A DNA stretch of 64,000 nucleotides from CAXBOO01 sp963977425 (GCA_963977425.1 CAXBOO010000002.1:124001-188000), one strand, 5' to 3'; positions 8,114 to 18,217 are shown, numbered from the stretch's first letter. A program made the numbers and translations. The notes: generated by a model from the sequence alone, not told the origin.

Positions 8114-9569
8114 TCCCTTCTAATAAATGATACTTAATAGCCGATACAGAAACAAAGTAAAAACCAAAACTCAACATCAAATGAAATGGCAACAAACCAA
8201 ACTCATAATTCAATGCGCCATAAATTACTGCCACTGAAAAATAAACAGCTAACACAAACTCTACAAAAATAAGGGGACTTATAGCAGATTTCACATACTG
8301 ATTCAAACTTTCCTTCTGAACAGATTTACCTACACTATTGAATTTTGGAGTTCTTATAAACGGTGTTTTTTTACCGAAAAAACCTTCAACAACAGCTATA
8401 GAATTATGCAAACTCAACCCCATAGAAACAGACAAAAACAAAGGGAAGTACAATCCGAATTTCCTATCACCTTCATTGGTATATTTAAACGAGGTATAAT
8501 ACACCATCACCAACACAATAAATGATATCAAAAATATCGACCCTAATTTATAAAACAAATCATATTCATCGGTATTGATTTTTATATACAAAAGTGGAAC
8601 ACTAACTAGTGCAGACAAAAGAATTGCCACAAACAAAAAACTATTCGAAAGATGAAAGAAAGCATGCAGCTTTGTCAAAAAAGGCAAATCACTACGCCAT
8701 ACTCTCGATAAGTTTTTTCTAAAACACTCAGCAGCACCTTTTGTCCATCTGAATTGCTGACTTTTTAAAGGATAAATATTGACTGGCAATTCAGCGGGCG
8801 TCTCTACTTCTTGCAAGTATTTAAACTTCCAACCTTTTACTTGAGCTCTATAACTTAAATCCAAATCCTCTGTCAAAGTATCCGACTCCCAAGACCCAGC
8901 ATTTTCTATGCATTCTTTTCGCCAAACACCGGCCGTTCCATTAAAATTGATGAAATGTCCAGCATTATTTCTACCTACTTGTTCTACCGAAAAATGTGCA
9001 TCCAAACCAAAAGCTTGCAATCGAGTTAATAAAGAAAAATCTTTATTCAAATGCCCCCATCGAGTTTGTACCATACCAACAGCACCATCATAAAAATGAG
9101 GTATTACCTGTTTCAAAAAATCCGATTGCGGCATAAAGTCAGCATCAAAAATGGCGACAAAATCACCATCAGAAACACCCATACCGTATTTCAAAGCACC
9201 AGCTTTAAATCCACTACGATCAGTTCTCAAAACTTGCTGAATATTAAAACCTTCCTTTTGCTTAGATTCAACGATAGATTTTACAATAGCCAAAGTATTA
9301 TCGGTAGAATCATCCAAAACTTGAATTTGCATTTTATCTTTTGGATAATCTAACTCACATACTTTATTGATCAATCTTTCAATAACATACTTCTCATTAT
9401 AAATAGGCAATTGAATCGTTACCAAAGGAAATCCCTCTGTTATTTCAGGAACCTCAATCGAATTTCTTTTTTTCCAATAAGAAATAAGCATAGACAACTG
9501 CACAAACGAATACATCAGTATAAAGCCGAGTAAAATAGCATATACTGATATTAATACCATTTCCATCAT
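8094..9569 (-). CDS. Cellulose-synthase-like processive family 2 glycosyltransferase
   Basis: A 491-residue inner-membrane GT2 enzyme of the CESA superfamily. An N-terminal membrane helix (about 5-30) precedes the GT-A domain. Motifs in order: DDS at 86-88, DAD at 142-144, TEDLD at 233-237 and QQFRW at 271-275, the D,D,D,QxxRW set of processive beta-glycan synthases. Several C-terminal membrane helices follow (about 305-480). There is no PilZ domain, and no cellulose-secretion partner (bcsB/C) is present, so classical cellulose synthesis is unlikely. Glucomannan-synthase-like or lipid glycosylation roles are possible. Translation is coupled to the upstream gene through an ATGA overlap. Confidence 0.85.
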   Translation of the reverse strand: MMEMVLISVYAILLGFILMYSFVQLSMLISYWKKRNSIEVPEITEGFPLVTIQLPIYNEKYVIERLINKVCELDYPKDKMQIQVLDDSTDNTLAIVKSIVESKQKEGFNIQQVLRTDRSGFKAGALKYGMGVSDGDFVAIFDADFMPQSDFLKQVIPHFYDGAVGMVQTRWGHLNKDFSLLTRLQAFGLDAHFSVEQVGRNNAGHFINFNGTAGVWRKECIENAGSWESDTLTEDLDLSYRAQVKGWKFKYLQEVETPAELPVNIYPLKSQQFRWTKGAAECFRKNLSRVWRSDLPFLTKLHAFFHLSNSFLFVAILLSALVSVPLLYIKINTDEYDLFYKLGSIFLISFIVLVMVYYTSFKYTNEGDRKFGLYFPLFLSVSMGLSLHNSIAVVEGFFGKKTPFIRTPKFNSVGKSVQKESLNQYVKSAISPLIFVEFVLAVYFSVAVIYGALNYEFGLLPFHLMLSFGFYFVSVSAIKYHLLEGNVFSKD

Positions 9570-10246
9570 CTATATCTAAATATTGTATATATAATTTTAT
9601 AACCAGCCATTATGGTCCCCTTCACTGTTCCTGTAATTTTAGAAACCCCAATACGGGTCCTGTAATCTACTGGCACCTCACAAATCTTCAAGTTTGCCTT
9701 TAGTGCTTTAATTTGCATCTCAACTGTCCACCCAAAATCTCGGTCTTGCATTTTTATTGTCTGCAGCGCTTCCCAGGTAATAGCCCTAAAAGGTCCTAAA
9801 TCTGAATACTGGTATTTATAAAACCATTTTATCAAAGTGGTTGCCAACCAATTTCCAAAACGTTGTTGCGGCAACATCGATCCTTTCTCCCTTCTTCCAA
9901 TAGATCTTGAACCAATAACCATATCATATCCACTTTCTATTTTTTCTAACAACCGAGATATTTGTTCAGGATGATCAGAATAATCTGCATCCATAAATAC
10001 GACAACTTCAGGATTAAGTTCTTTTTTCGATAAATATTCCAAACCTTTTAAACAAGCAGCACCATATCCTTTTTGCTCTTCGAATAAAACTACAGCAAAG
10101 TGCTCGGAAGCTATTTTTGCAGTAGCATCGGTACTATTGTTATTTACTACAATGATTTCTGAAACATCGTTTTTTGGTATATCATTTAGAACTAAAGCTA
10201 TCGATTCCTCTTCATTAAAAGCAGGAATAATTACGGAAACATTCAA
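9566..10246 (-). CDS. DPM1-like family 2 glycosyltransferase (polyprenyl-phosphate sugar synthase type)
   Basis: Likely transfers a sugar from a nucleotide donor to a polyprenyl phosphate at the cytoplasmic face. The GT-A start NVSVIIPAFNEEE, the metal motif DAD (residues 86-88 from the start used here), and GSRSIGRREKG are typical of dolichyl-phosphate-mannose synthase relatives. There is no long C-terminal membrane domain. The frame opens at 10264, but that TTG lies inside an exact TACTTTTG -7 box (10269-10262), so it is unlikely to be translated. The TTG at 10246 gives MNVSVIIPAFNEEE, the usual length for this family. It is the first gene of the three-gene glycosyltransferase operon and ends in an ATGA overlap with the next gene. 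Confidence 0.85.
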   Translation of the reverse strand: MNVSVIIPAFNEEESIALVLNDIPKNDVSEIIVVNNNSTDATAKIASEHFAVVLFEEQKGYGAACLKGLEYLSKKELNPEVVVFMDADYSDHPEQISRLLEKIESGYDMVIGSRSIGRREKGSMLPQQRFGNWLATTLIKWFYKYQYSDLGPFRAITWEALQTIKMQDRDFGWTVEMQIKALKANLKICEVPVDYRTRIGVSKITGTVKGTIMAGYKIIYTIFRYR

Positions 10247-10261
10247 AATTTGTTCTTTCAA

Positions 10262-10294
10262 CAAAAGTACTGATGTTTATCCATCCACAGACAA
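10262..10294 (-). promoter_or_regulatory. Promoter of the glycosyltransferase operon
   Basis: On the minus strand: TTG (10294-10292), a 22-base spacer and TACTTTTG (10269-10262), an exact TAnnTTTG. It overlaps the upstream-most possible start codon and so argues for initiation downstream at 10246, with a leader of only a few bases. Confidence 0.6.
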
Positions 10295-10732
10295 TTACCG
10301 TCAATAGGAATTCAATAATGTCGTAGAACAGCAATAGAAAAACATGAAACAATTACGACCACTCAATTATCAAAAAACAATTGTTGAAAAAGATTTTACA
10401 AAAAAAACATCAGAAAATTAGACCCCTAATTATTCGCTTAACAATAAGGATTCTTAAAAGTGAAACAAAATCACTCACCACTGATAATCAACATGTTAGA
10501 TCAACATCAGCTTTAAGCAAAAGTTAAGCAATTATCCACTCACCGACAAAACAACACCAACTAACGGAAAAAAAACATCGACTCACGAATAAAAATAGCC
10601 CCATCAATGCACCCAAAGCAATAATAATTAGGCAAATACTACCCTTGGCTCGTATTAATTTATAATTTTGTCGGCTGAGAATAAACAAAAACCAGTAATA
10701 GCCCTCGGGCAGTAACAAAAAAAACAGACGCA
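10265..10732 (+). other. Gene-free region between divergent glycosyltransferase operon and adhesin cassette
   Basis: About 470 bases that are A-rich and G-poor on the plus strand. It holds the minus-strand glycosyltransferase promoter at its left end and a -7 element for the adhesin at 10663-10670. The middle (about 10300-10640) shows no convincing gene, RNA structure or repeat that I can recognise. Confidence 0.6.
10645..10670 (+). promoter_or_regulatory. Possible promoter of the adhesin-porP-ompA cassette
   Basis: TAATTTTG at 10663-10670 matches TAnnTTTG exactly. The nearest upstream TTG (10645-10647) is 15 bases away, shorter than usual, so the -33 assignment is weak. The predicted start would leave a 5' leader of about 55 bases before the ATG at 10733. 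Confidence 0.5.
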
Positions 10733-13700
10733 ATGAGAAAATCTCTACTGCTATTACTCACACTAACCTTCACGTGGTTCGGTGCAAAGAGTAATACATT
10801 TGTCGCAGCAGCTAACACTGCCGACCCAATCGTAGAACAAGCTTACAAGAGCGTGTTCTCAAGCCTTAACACAAGTACCGCATTTGGTAAATTTGTAAGA
10901 GGCATGGCAATGGCAGACAATGCACCTGGGTGCCCTACGGACATTGTAGTTAGCCAGTTAACTAACCTTAATAGCTGTGTAGCTGACTCTATCGAATGGA
11001 CTGAGCCAACTCCTGAAGCTGCAGTAACCACTGCTACTGACACAGTTGTTACCAATGTAAAGACTGGAGCAATACTTCCTTGGGATGTTTCTTCACCTAA
11101 ATTGTACAATGTTCCTGTTGGTGAATACAAAATATCATACAACTATGATGTTGCCACTGTACCTGTAACGCAAGGATCATGTGTTGTATTACTTACTGTA
11201 ATAGATAATATGAATCCATCATTAGACATTTCTACTGTCTCTGCTGGTGCTGTTAATGACACATTAACTGTAGCAACAACTGATAGTACTTGTGCAACAG
11301 CTAAAGAAGGTGCTCACATTGTAGATCCATTAGACATTATTCGTCCATCAGTTATTGATCTTTGTGATGCTTCTTCTATGGTATCTTACATTATCAAGAA
11401 CTCTGCAGGTAACATCGTTGGAAGCGACGATACACTAACTATGGCTGAAGGTAATCTTGCTGCTAGTTTAAATGACACTATATTATTCCCTATCGGGTTT
11501 AACTACGTTATCTTCACTGCTTACGATACTACAGGTAATACAACTGTTGATACATTGGTTATTAATGTAGAAGACAATACAGCTCCTATCTTCAGTGATA
11601 CAATTGCTGTTTCAGACACTTTAATAGCTGGTAACAGTTTTGGTACTGATAACTTAAGCACTGACTTAGGTTCAGACACTAAAAACGTTACTTACTTGAT
11701 TCCTGGTGCTACCGACAACTGTTCTATCAATGGTTACTCTTACTCTATAGTAGGTGGTGCTGTTAATATTACAGGAACTGGTAACAACGTAAACGCTACT
11801 TTACCAGTAGGAACTTTCTTATTCACTTACACTGTAAAAGATGCTTCAGGAAATACTGAGTCTACTGAACACACAATCGTAGTTGCTGATAACGAAGCTC
11901 CAACAGTTGTTTGTCCTAACGACGAATTTACTGGACCTTTTTATGTTACGAACACTTGTGAGTTTGATTTCACAACAGAAAGTGTTGCTGGACAAGACAA
12001 CGTAAGTAACGACGTAAAAAATCACTGGGAAGTACTTGATGTTGATACAGCTACAGTTATTAACTCTGGTGATGTTGACAACAATTTCGAAAACATAACA
12101 GCAACTCTTAATGCTCCTGGTCGTTACGCGGTTAGACAATGGGTTACTGATAATGACAAGAACCCTGGTGATGCTGGTTTTTCATCAGATACTTGTATCG
12201 CGTTTTTCTCTGTACTAGATACTATTACACCTGTATTAGATTCTAAGCCAGTAAACATGACAATCAATGTAACAACTGATTGCGATACAACATTCGCACC
12301 AGATGTACCTAATGTTACTGAAAACTGTGTTCTTGATTCTAACGGTTACTTAATCACCAACAACATCAACGGTGATACATTATACATAGGATCATCTGCT
12401 GCAGGTAACATTACTTTCCCAGCTATTATTGATTTCTCTGACAATGTAATCTATACTTACTCTTTCTACTTTGAAGATAAGTCTGGTAACAAAGTATCTT
12501 ACGCTTACAACATTTTTGTAAACGATACAATTGTTCCTGAATTGAATACAAACATATTTGATGGTGGTTCAACTCACGATACTACAATCACAACGTTCGC
12601 TGCTTGTGATACAACAATCACTATTCCTGCAAGATTATTACTTGCTACTGACAACTGTTCAATAGCTTCTATCAAAAATGGTAATAATGAATTGCTTGAT
12701 ACAGCAACTTCTATCATTGATGATGTAATTGTTACGCTTTCAGATACACTAAATGTATACTACTTTACTGCAACAGATTACTCAGGTAATAGTGTTACTG
12801 ATTCAATCATTATTAGAAAAGTTGATTCTGGTTTCCCTGTATTAAATGGTGGTACTCCATACGCTAACATCGATGAATACAACAGCATCAACTCTTGCGA
12901 GTATGTTTATTCTGTAAATCACTTAAATGATTTATTGCAAGTGACTGATAACTGTGGTATTGATTCTGTGTTTATATCTATCGACCTTGATAACATCAAT
13001 AACGCTGGTATTGATACTGTAATTGGTTTGACAGAAGCTGAATTGGTTAATCCATTCTCATTTGGATTCCCTGCTTCACAATTAAATGACGGTAACGATT
13101 CTCAATCTCACGTAGTTAACGTTAGTGCTAAAGATAACTCTGGTAATATCACAAGCGCATCATTTAATGTAACTGTTCACGATTCTATTAAGCCTCAAAT
13201 CTTTTTAGATGATTCAGTTGTTTACTATGTAAATGGTAACGACTGTAACTCAGTAACTATTTTGAGTACTGATTCTAGAGCTGACATCTTCGGTAACCAA
13301 TTGGGAACTGTTAATGACAACTGTGCTTCTGATGCTCGTTTATTAGAAAACATGGTGAACGACAACCCTGCTTCTGCTTTGGTTGGTGATTCATTGTTTG
13401 GTAACTTCCCATTAGGAACTACTGTTGTTACTTTCACAACTCATGATGGTAACAGTAACTACTTCAGTCAATCCATTAAAGTGATTGTTGTTGATACTAT
13501 CGCTCCAAACTCTGTAGTGAATGTTATCAATACAACTACTAACGATTCTACTTGTACTGCTACTATTACTATTAACTCACCAGTTACTATCAGCGATGAT
13601 AACTGTGGTGTTGATTCTGTAGAGTACAGCTTAGACGGAATCACTTACATCGGACTTGATTCATTGAATGCTTCTTTCGAAAATACTTTCGATCTTGATT

Positions 13701-15862
13701 CTACTACAGTATACTGGAGATCTTATGATCAAGCTGGTAACTCAACTGAGTTTACTTCATTGGTTATCATTAAAGATGCTTTCAAACCAACTTTAACTTT
13801 AAGCAATGCAGATCTTAACTTCTTCGCTGCGGCTAATGAGTGTGCAAAAACAATTACTTTGCCCGCTGCTGTAGTTAACGAAAACTGTGGTATTGATTCT
13901 GTAGTAAGTGTACTAAGAACTGTAAAAGGTACTTTAGATACTTCTGTAACATTCGTTAACACGCCTGTTGTAGCTGATCTTTTAGCAATTGATTTTGCTT
14001 CACCAGCAACTTACACTCTTACGACTATTGCATACGATGTAAATGGAAACATTTCAGATACATTGAAAAACTTCATTACGTATGCTGACACTATTGACCC
14101 TGTTATCAATGCTATTGATACTATCTACTTGAAAACAGATTCATTAATGTGTACTACAACTATTGAATTAGATTCATTAGGTACTGCTTACGGATTGAAT
14201 ATCTCAGACAACTGTGGTATCAACTCTATCCTTTACAACTTCTTGAATACTCCTGGTAGTTTCAACGATACTAGCTTCTCTGCTACTGCAGGAACTTATG
14301 ATTTCGAAGTAAATGTTTTGGATAACTCTACAAACTATGCTAAGAGAGCTTTCACTATAGTAGTTGAATCTACTTTCGATGATAAAATCTTATCTGCTCC
14401 TGCTGATACTGTATTCACGAATGTATTCGCTAATGAGTGTTCTAAAAACGTAACATTCGATTCACTAGTGGTTAACACATGTGGTATTCGTTACGCTATC
14501 GTTTCAAGCATAGCTTCTGGTTCATTGTTTGAAATTGGAAACACTGACGTTGCTTGGTATGTTATTGATCAAGGTGATACATTGTTTACTTACAACTTCG
14601 TTGTATCTGTAGTAGATAATCAAGACCCTGTTATCAAACAAGCTCCACAAGACATTACTCTATATGTTGGAAGCGATTGTTCTGTACAATACAACTATGT
14701 ATTAGATGTACAAGACAACTGTGATGCTCAAGGCTTAACTGTTAATACTTCAGTTCCTTCAGGATCTATCTTAGGTGTTGGTACATTTACTAACAACTAC
14801 ACTGTAGCTGATGAGTCTGGTAACACTGTTTCAGGTTCAAACATCGTAACTGTATTGGATACATTGAAGCCTAGCTTCTCTGCATTCCCTACAAACATCG
14901 AAACATGTAATGCTCAAGTTGATTATGTTGTTACAGGTACGGATAACTGTTCTGGTGCTACAGTAACATTAGAGTCTGGATTAGCTTCTGGTTCTACTTT
15001 CAACTTAGGTGTAACTACAGTAACTTACAAAGTTACAGACGCTAACGGTAACAGTACTACTCAATCATTTACCGTTACAGTATTGCCACAAGCAACAATT
15101 GCTGATGCAGGTACAGATGCTGATGTTTGTATATCAAACTCAACGTTTGCACTTTCAGGAAACGTACTTGCTGCTGGTGAAACTGGTACTTGGTCAGTAT
15201 TACCTTCTTTAGCATCTATTACTGATGTTAACAGCCCTACAACTAATGTTACATTCACAACTGCTGGTGTTTACACTTTCACTTGGACTGTTGACAATGG
15301 TCAATGTACTCCTAACAGTTCTAACGTTACTATCATCGTTTCTGATGAGCCAGTAGCAATTGCAGGTGATGATCAATCAGTAGATGTTACAACAGCTACA
15401 TTGGATGGAATCACAGATAATGGAACTTATGCTTGGACAACTAACTCTTCTGCTGTAATCGCAAACGCGGCTAACATCAACACATCAGTTGACGGATTAG
15501 AAGTTGGAGCTAACGTATTTGTTTTAACTGTTGCTAATGCAGCTTGTGGTTCTGTTTCAGATAGTTTGACTATCACATTAGAACCTAAGCCATTTAGAGA
15601 AGATATCGTTGCAGGATTTACTCCTAACGGCGATGGTGTTAACGATACTTGGACTTTACCTGGAATTGAAAACTACCCTAACGCTACGGTTAAAATATTC
15701 AACCGTTGGGGATCAATCGTTTTCGAAACTACTACACCAGCTACTGAAGCTTGGGATGGTACAAACGAAGGTGAAATACTACCAGTTGCATCTTACTACT
15801 ACGTTATCGATCTAGGTGATGGAAGCAAAGAAGTAAACGGTATTATTAGTATCATTAAATAA
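10733..15862 (+). CDS. Giant HYR-like repeat adhesin with T9SS type-B sorting domain
   Basis: A 1709-residue exported protein. A Sec signal peptide (residues 1 to about 20) is followed by about a dozen beta-sandwich repeats of roughly 110-130 residues. They resemble HYR/Ig-like repeats and carry a recurring DNCGI/DNCS motif and D-x-SGN-type turns. The last 85 residues or so are the type-B C-terminal domain (gliding-motility-associated): FTPNGDGVND at about 1627, then FNRWGS and WDGTNEG. That domain directs T9SS export and surface attachment. The next gene is PorP/SprF-like, the expected partner for type-B cargo, 34 bases downstream. Codons are strongly biased to GGT, GCT, ACT, TCT and AAC, unlike neighbouring genes, which suggests high expression. 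The ligand is unknown. Confidence 0.93.
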   Translation: MRKSLLLLLTLTFTWFGAKSNTFVAAANTADPIVEQAYKSVFSSLNTSTAFGKFVRGMAMADNAPGCPTDIVVSQLTNLNSCVADSIEWTEPTPEAAVTTATDTVVTNVKTGAILPWDVSSPKLYNVPVGEYKISYNYDVATVPVTQGSCVVLLTVIDNMNPSLDISTVSAGAVNDTLTVATTDSTCATAKEGAHIVDPLDIIRPSVIDLCDASSMVSYIIKNSAGNIVGSDDTLTMAEGNLAASLNDTILFPIGFNYVIFTAYDTTGNTTVDTLVINVEDNTAPIFSDTIAVSDTLIAGNSFGTDNLSTDLGSDTKNVTYLIPGATDNCSINGYSYSIVGGAVNITGTGNNVNATLPVGTFLFTYTVKDASGNTESTEHTIVVADNEAPTVVCPNDEFTGPFYVTNTCEFDFTTESVAGQDNVSNDVKNHWEVLDVDTATVINSGDVDNNFENITATLNAPGRYAVRQWVTDNDKNPGDAGFSSDTCIAFFSVLDTITPVLDSKPVNMTINVTTDCDTTFAPDVPNVTENCVLDSNGYLITNNINGDTLYIGSSAAGNITFPAIIDFSDNVIYTYSFYFEDKSGNKVSYAYNIFVNDTIVPELNTNIFDGGSTHDTTITTFAACDTTITIPARLLLATDNCSIASIKNGNNELLDTATSIIDDVIVTLSDTLNVYYFTATDYSGNSVTDSIIIRKVDSGFPVLNGGTPYANIDEYNSINSCEYVYSVNHLNDLLQVTDNCGIDSVFISIDLDNINNAGIDTVIGLTEAELVNPFSFGFPASQLNDGNDSQSHVVNVSAKDNSGNITSASFNVTVHDSIKPQIFLDDSVVYYVNGNDCNSVTILSTDSRADIFGNQLGTVNDNCASDARLLENMVNDNPASALVGDSLFGNFPLGTTVVTFTTHDGNSNYFSQSIKVIVVDTIAPNSVVNVINTTTNDSTCTATITINSPVTISDDNCGVDSVEYSLDGITYIGLDSLNASFENTFDLDSTTVYWRSYDQAGNSTEFTSLVIIKDAFKPTLTLSNADLNFFAAANECAKTITLPAAVVNENCGIDSVVSVLRTVKGTLDTSVTFVNTPVVADLLAIDFASPATYTLTTIAYDVNGNISDTLKNFITYADTIDPVINAIDTIYLKTDSLMCTTTIELDSLGTAYGLNISDNCGINSILYNFLNTPGSFNDTSFSATAGTYDFEVNVLDNSTNYAKRAFTIVVESTFDDKILSAPADTVFTNVFANECSKNVTFDSLVVNTCGIRYAIVSSIASGSLFEIGNTDVAWYVIDQGDTLFTYNFVVSVVDNQDPVIKQAPQDITLYVGSDCSVQYNYVLDVQDNCDAQGLTVNTSVPSGSILGVGTFTNNYTVADESGNTVSGSNIVTVLDTLKPSFSAFPTNIETCNAQVDYVVTGTDNCSGATVTLESGLASGSTFNLGVTTVTYKVTDANGNSTTQSFTVTVLPQATIADAGTDADVCISNSTFALSGNVLAAGETGTWSVLPSLASITDVNSPTTNVTFTTAGVYTFTWTVDNGQCTPNSSNVTIIVSDEPVAIAGDDQSVDVTTATLDGITDNGTYAWTTNSSAVIANAANINTSVDGLEVGANVFVLTVANAACGSVSDSLTITLEPKPFREDIVAGFTPNGDGVNDTWTLPGIENYPNATVKIFNRWGSIVFETTTPATEAWDGTNEGEILPVASYYYVIDLGDGSKEVNGIISIIK
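11170..15085 (+). repeat. About 12 HYR/Ig-like tandem domain repeats
   Basis: Protein-level repeats of roughly 110-130 residues, each with a variant of [TDN]DNC(G/S)xxS. Identical or nearly identical codings of DNCGIDSV recur near 12945, 13600, 13880 and 14205, so parts of the array also repeat at DNA level. This could allow recombination-driven length change. Confidence 0.7.
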
Positions 15863-15896
15863 GAGATTAGAAATAAAAACACTGAAAATCAGGAAA

Positions 15897-16874
15897 ATGA
15901 AAAGAATTTTAGCCATAAGCACACTAGCTCTCTCTTCGATAGCTTTTGGTCAACAAAGTTTCCAATCTAGCCAGTATACTCAGAATATGTACTTACTTAA
16001 TCCTGCTGCTGCAGGGTTAAGTAATAACATTGACGTTAATTTAGGACACCGTTCACAGTGGACTAACTTCGACAATGCTCCTAGTACATACTATTTGTCT
16101 GCTAATGCTTTACTTGGAAAACCGGCAAATCACGAAAACATATTCTCTTTGAGAATTTCAGATCCAAAACTTACAGTTGACAACAATGTTAGCAGTACAG
16201 GTTCTGAAAGTAAAGTGAAACATGCTGTAGGTGGTATCTTCTACCGTGATGAAGCAGGTGCATTTAGCCGTACTTCAGGTGCAGCTTCTTATACTATTCA
16301 CATTCCAGTAGGAAAGAAATCTAGCTTAGCTGCTGGTGTTCGTTTAGGTGTAAATAACACTGCATTCGATCAAACACTTGCTGGCGTTAGAGATCAAAAC
16401 GATCAAGTATTCAATGATTTCGCTAATGGTAACAGCAGCGTTAACAAATTGGATGGTTCTATTGGTTTGATGTACTACACTCCTAAATTTTACTTAGGAT
16501 ATGCAATCGATCAAATCTTTGGTAACACTTTAGACTTTTCTGAAGATGCTGAAGCTCAATTGGTATCTCACCACTTAATCAATGCAGGTCTTAGACTTCA
16601 ATTGAATGAAAACATTGGTGTTACACCTAGTACTTTGGTTAGAATGACTGCTGGTGCTCCAGTTTCATTTGATATCAATGCAAAAGTTGACTACAAAAAC
16701 AATTTCTTTGTTGGAGTTGGTGTACGTCCAGGTGATGCAATCATTATACAAGCTGGTTTGAAAGTTACAGACAACATCAAATTCGGTTACTCTTATGACT
16801 TAACTACTTCTGATGTAAATTCAGTAAGCAGTGGAACACATGAGATAGTATTAGGTATTGCACTTTCTAAATAA
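15897..16874 (+). CDS. PorP/SprF family T9SS outer-membrane protein
   Basis: A 325-residue outer-membrane beta-barrel with a signal peptide (cut near AFGQ). The N-terminus QYTQNMYLLNPAAAG is the hallmark of the PorP/SprF family. In known systems SprF works with the adhesin SprB, and PorP-like proteins are needed for export or attachment of type-B sorted cargo. It lies 34 bases after the type-B adhesin and 17 bases before an OmpA-family gene with no terminator between, so the three form one transcription unit. It shares the adhesin's codon bias. It is the only PorP/SprF gene in the window although five type-B cargo proteins are present. Confidence 0.93.
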   Translation: MKRILAISTLALSSIAFGQQSFQSSQYTQNMYLLNPAAAGLSNNIDVNLGHRSQWTNFDNAPSTYYLSANALLGKPANHENIFSLRISDPKLTVDNNVSSTGSESKVKHAVGGIFYRDEAGAFSRTSGAASYTIHIPVGKKSSLAAGVRLGVNNTAFDQTLAGVRDQNDQVFNDFANGNSSVNKLDGSIGLMYYTPKFYLGYAIDQIFGNTLDFSEDAEAQLVSHHLINAGLRLQLNENIGVTPSTLVRMTAGAPVSFDINAKVDYKNNFFVGVGVRPGDAIIIQAGLKVTDNIKFGYSYDLTTSDVNSVSSGTHEIVLGIALSK

Positions 16875-16891
16875 TTGAAACCAAAAGCAAA

Positions 16892-18217
16892 ATGAAATTT
16901 AACAAATCAACCCTAGCATTAGTTGGACTTGCTTTAGCTTCAAGTTCTATTCTAAGCGCACAAGGATTCAAAAGAGTTTATAGCAATCCTGTTCATTTAG
17001 GAAAAGCTATCAACTCTGATAAGCACGAGGAAAGTTTACCTATCCTTTCTGCTGATGGAGAATCATTATACTTTGTTAGAACGTACACAGAAACTGAAGG
17101 TGACCTTACAATTGGTGACCAAGATGTTTATGTATCTGTAAAAGAAAACGGTAAGTTTTCTTTAGCTAGTAAAGATTTACCAACCATCAATGATAAGCAC
17201 AACAATGCTGTTATTGGTTTATCTAAAGACGGAAACGCTATCTATCTTTTAAACCAATACGCTGCTGGTCGTCGTTTTTCTAATAAAGGTGTTTCTATGG
17301 CTAAAAAATCTGCCGAAGGAACATGGGGTGAAGCTATGGCTATGCAAATGCCAAAAGTTAACTTCAAAGGAAATCACTACGGTGGTTTCATAACTGCTGA
17401 TGAAAAAACAATCATTTTCACTGCAGAGTTAGAAGGTAGTACTGGAAAAGAAGATTTATACTTTACTCAAATTAATGAGGACGGTAACTGGTCAGAAATT
17501 CAAAGTTTAGGTAACATGGTGAACAGCAATAGAGCTGACTTTGCTCCTTACCTTTCTCCAGATGGAAAACTTTTATTCTTCTCTTCTTTCGGTCACAACA
17601 GTGTTGGTTCTTCTGATATTTTTGTTTCAGAAAGAGTTGGTAACGGTTGGGACGAATGGACTAAGCCAGAACCTTTAGAAGGTATCAATACGGCTGGTTT
17701 TGAAGCTTATTCTAACATCGACAAAAACAACAACATCATTTTTGCTAGCAACAATGGTGGTAAAGGTTATGCTGATCTATACTCTACTACAATGAAGTTA
17801 GAGAAGATTGAGCCAAAACCTGTTGAGCCTGTTAAGTCTGAAGAAGAAAAAGCAATTGAAAAACTTAACAACGAATTTGATTTGCAATTGATTTACTTCG
17901 ATTACAACAAATCTGATGTTAAAGTTGAAGATGCTATTATTCTTGATGCTGTAATGGCTGTGTTGGTTAAATTCCCAAAACTAAAAATCGTTTTAAGTGG
18001 TCACACTGACGAACGTGGTAGAGAGGAATACAACTACAAATTATCTAAAAGACGTGTTGAAGCTGGTAAAGATTACTTAGTGAAACGTGGAATTGATAAG
18101 AAAAGAATCATTACTCAAGCTTTAGGTGAAACAGATTTAAAAATCGAAAACGCTAAAACTGAAGCTGAGCATGTTCAAAACAGACGTGTTGAAATTGAAA
18201 TACTTGGATCTAACTAA
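16892..18217 (+). CDS. OmpA-family protein with PD40-type propeller repeats
   Basis: A 441-residue envelope protein. A signal peptide (1 to about 23, SAQ) is followed by beta-propeller-like repeats (about 40-310), including ADGESLYFVR, SPDGKLLFFSS and SSDIFVSER, which look like PD40/WD40-like blades. A Pro/Glu-rich linker (EPKPVEPVKSEEE) leads to the OmpA C-terminal peptidoglycan-binding domain (about 335-441), with YFDYNKSDV, GHTDERG and NRRVEIEI. It probably links the PorP/adhesin complex to peptidoglycan, in the manner of PorE-type T9SS accessory proteins, but it lacks the TPR region I would expect in PorE. It is the third gene of the cassette and ends at a strong terminator. Confidence 0.9.
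   Translation: MKFNKSTLALVGLALASSSILSAQGFKRVYSNPVHLGKAINSDKHEESLPILSADGESLYFVRTYTETEGDLTIGDQDVYVSVKENGKFSLASKDLPTINDKHNNAVIGLSKDGNAIYLLNQYAAGRRFSNKGVSMAKKSAEGTWGEAMAMQMPKVNFKGNHYGGFITADEKTIIFTAELEGSTGKEDLYFTQINEDGNWSEIQSLGNMVNSNRADFAPYLSPDGKLLFFSSFGHNSVGSSDIFVSERVGNGWDEWTKPEPLEGINTAGFEAYSNIDKNNNIIFASNNGGKGYADLYSTTMKLEKIEPKPVEPVKSEEEKAIEKLNNEFDLQLIYFDYNKSDVKVEDAIILDAVMAVLVKFPKLKIVLSGHTDERGREEYNYKLSKRRVEAGKDYLVKRGIDKKRIITQALGETDLKIENAKTEAEHVQNRRVEIEILGSN

Noticed and set aside
10524..10733. Minus-strand frame encoding a hydrophobic 69-residue peptide upstream of the HYR-like adhesin
   Set aside because: Its hydrophobicity follows from T-rich composition on that strand; it starts on a TTG at the edge of the adhesin gene and overlaps the likely adhesin promoter.
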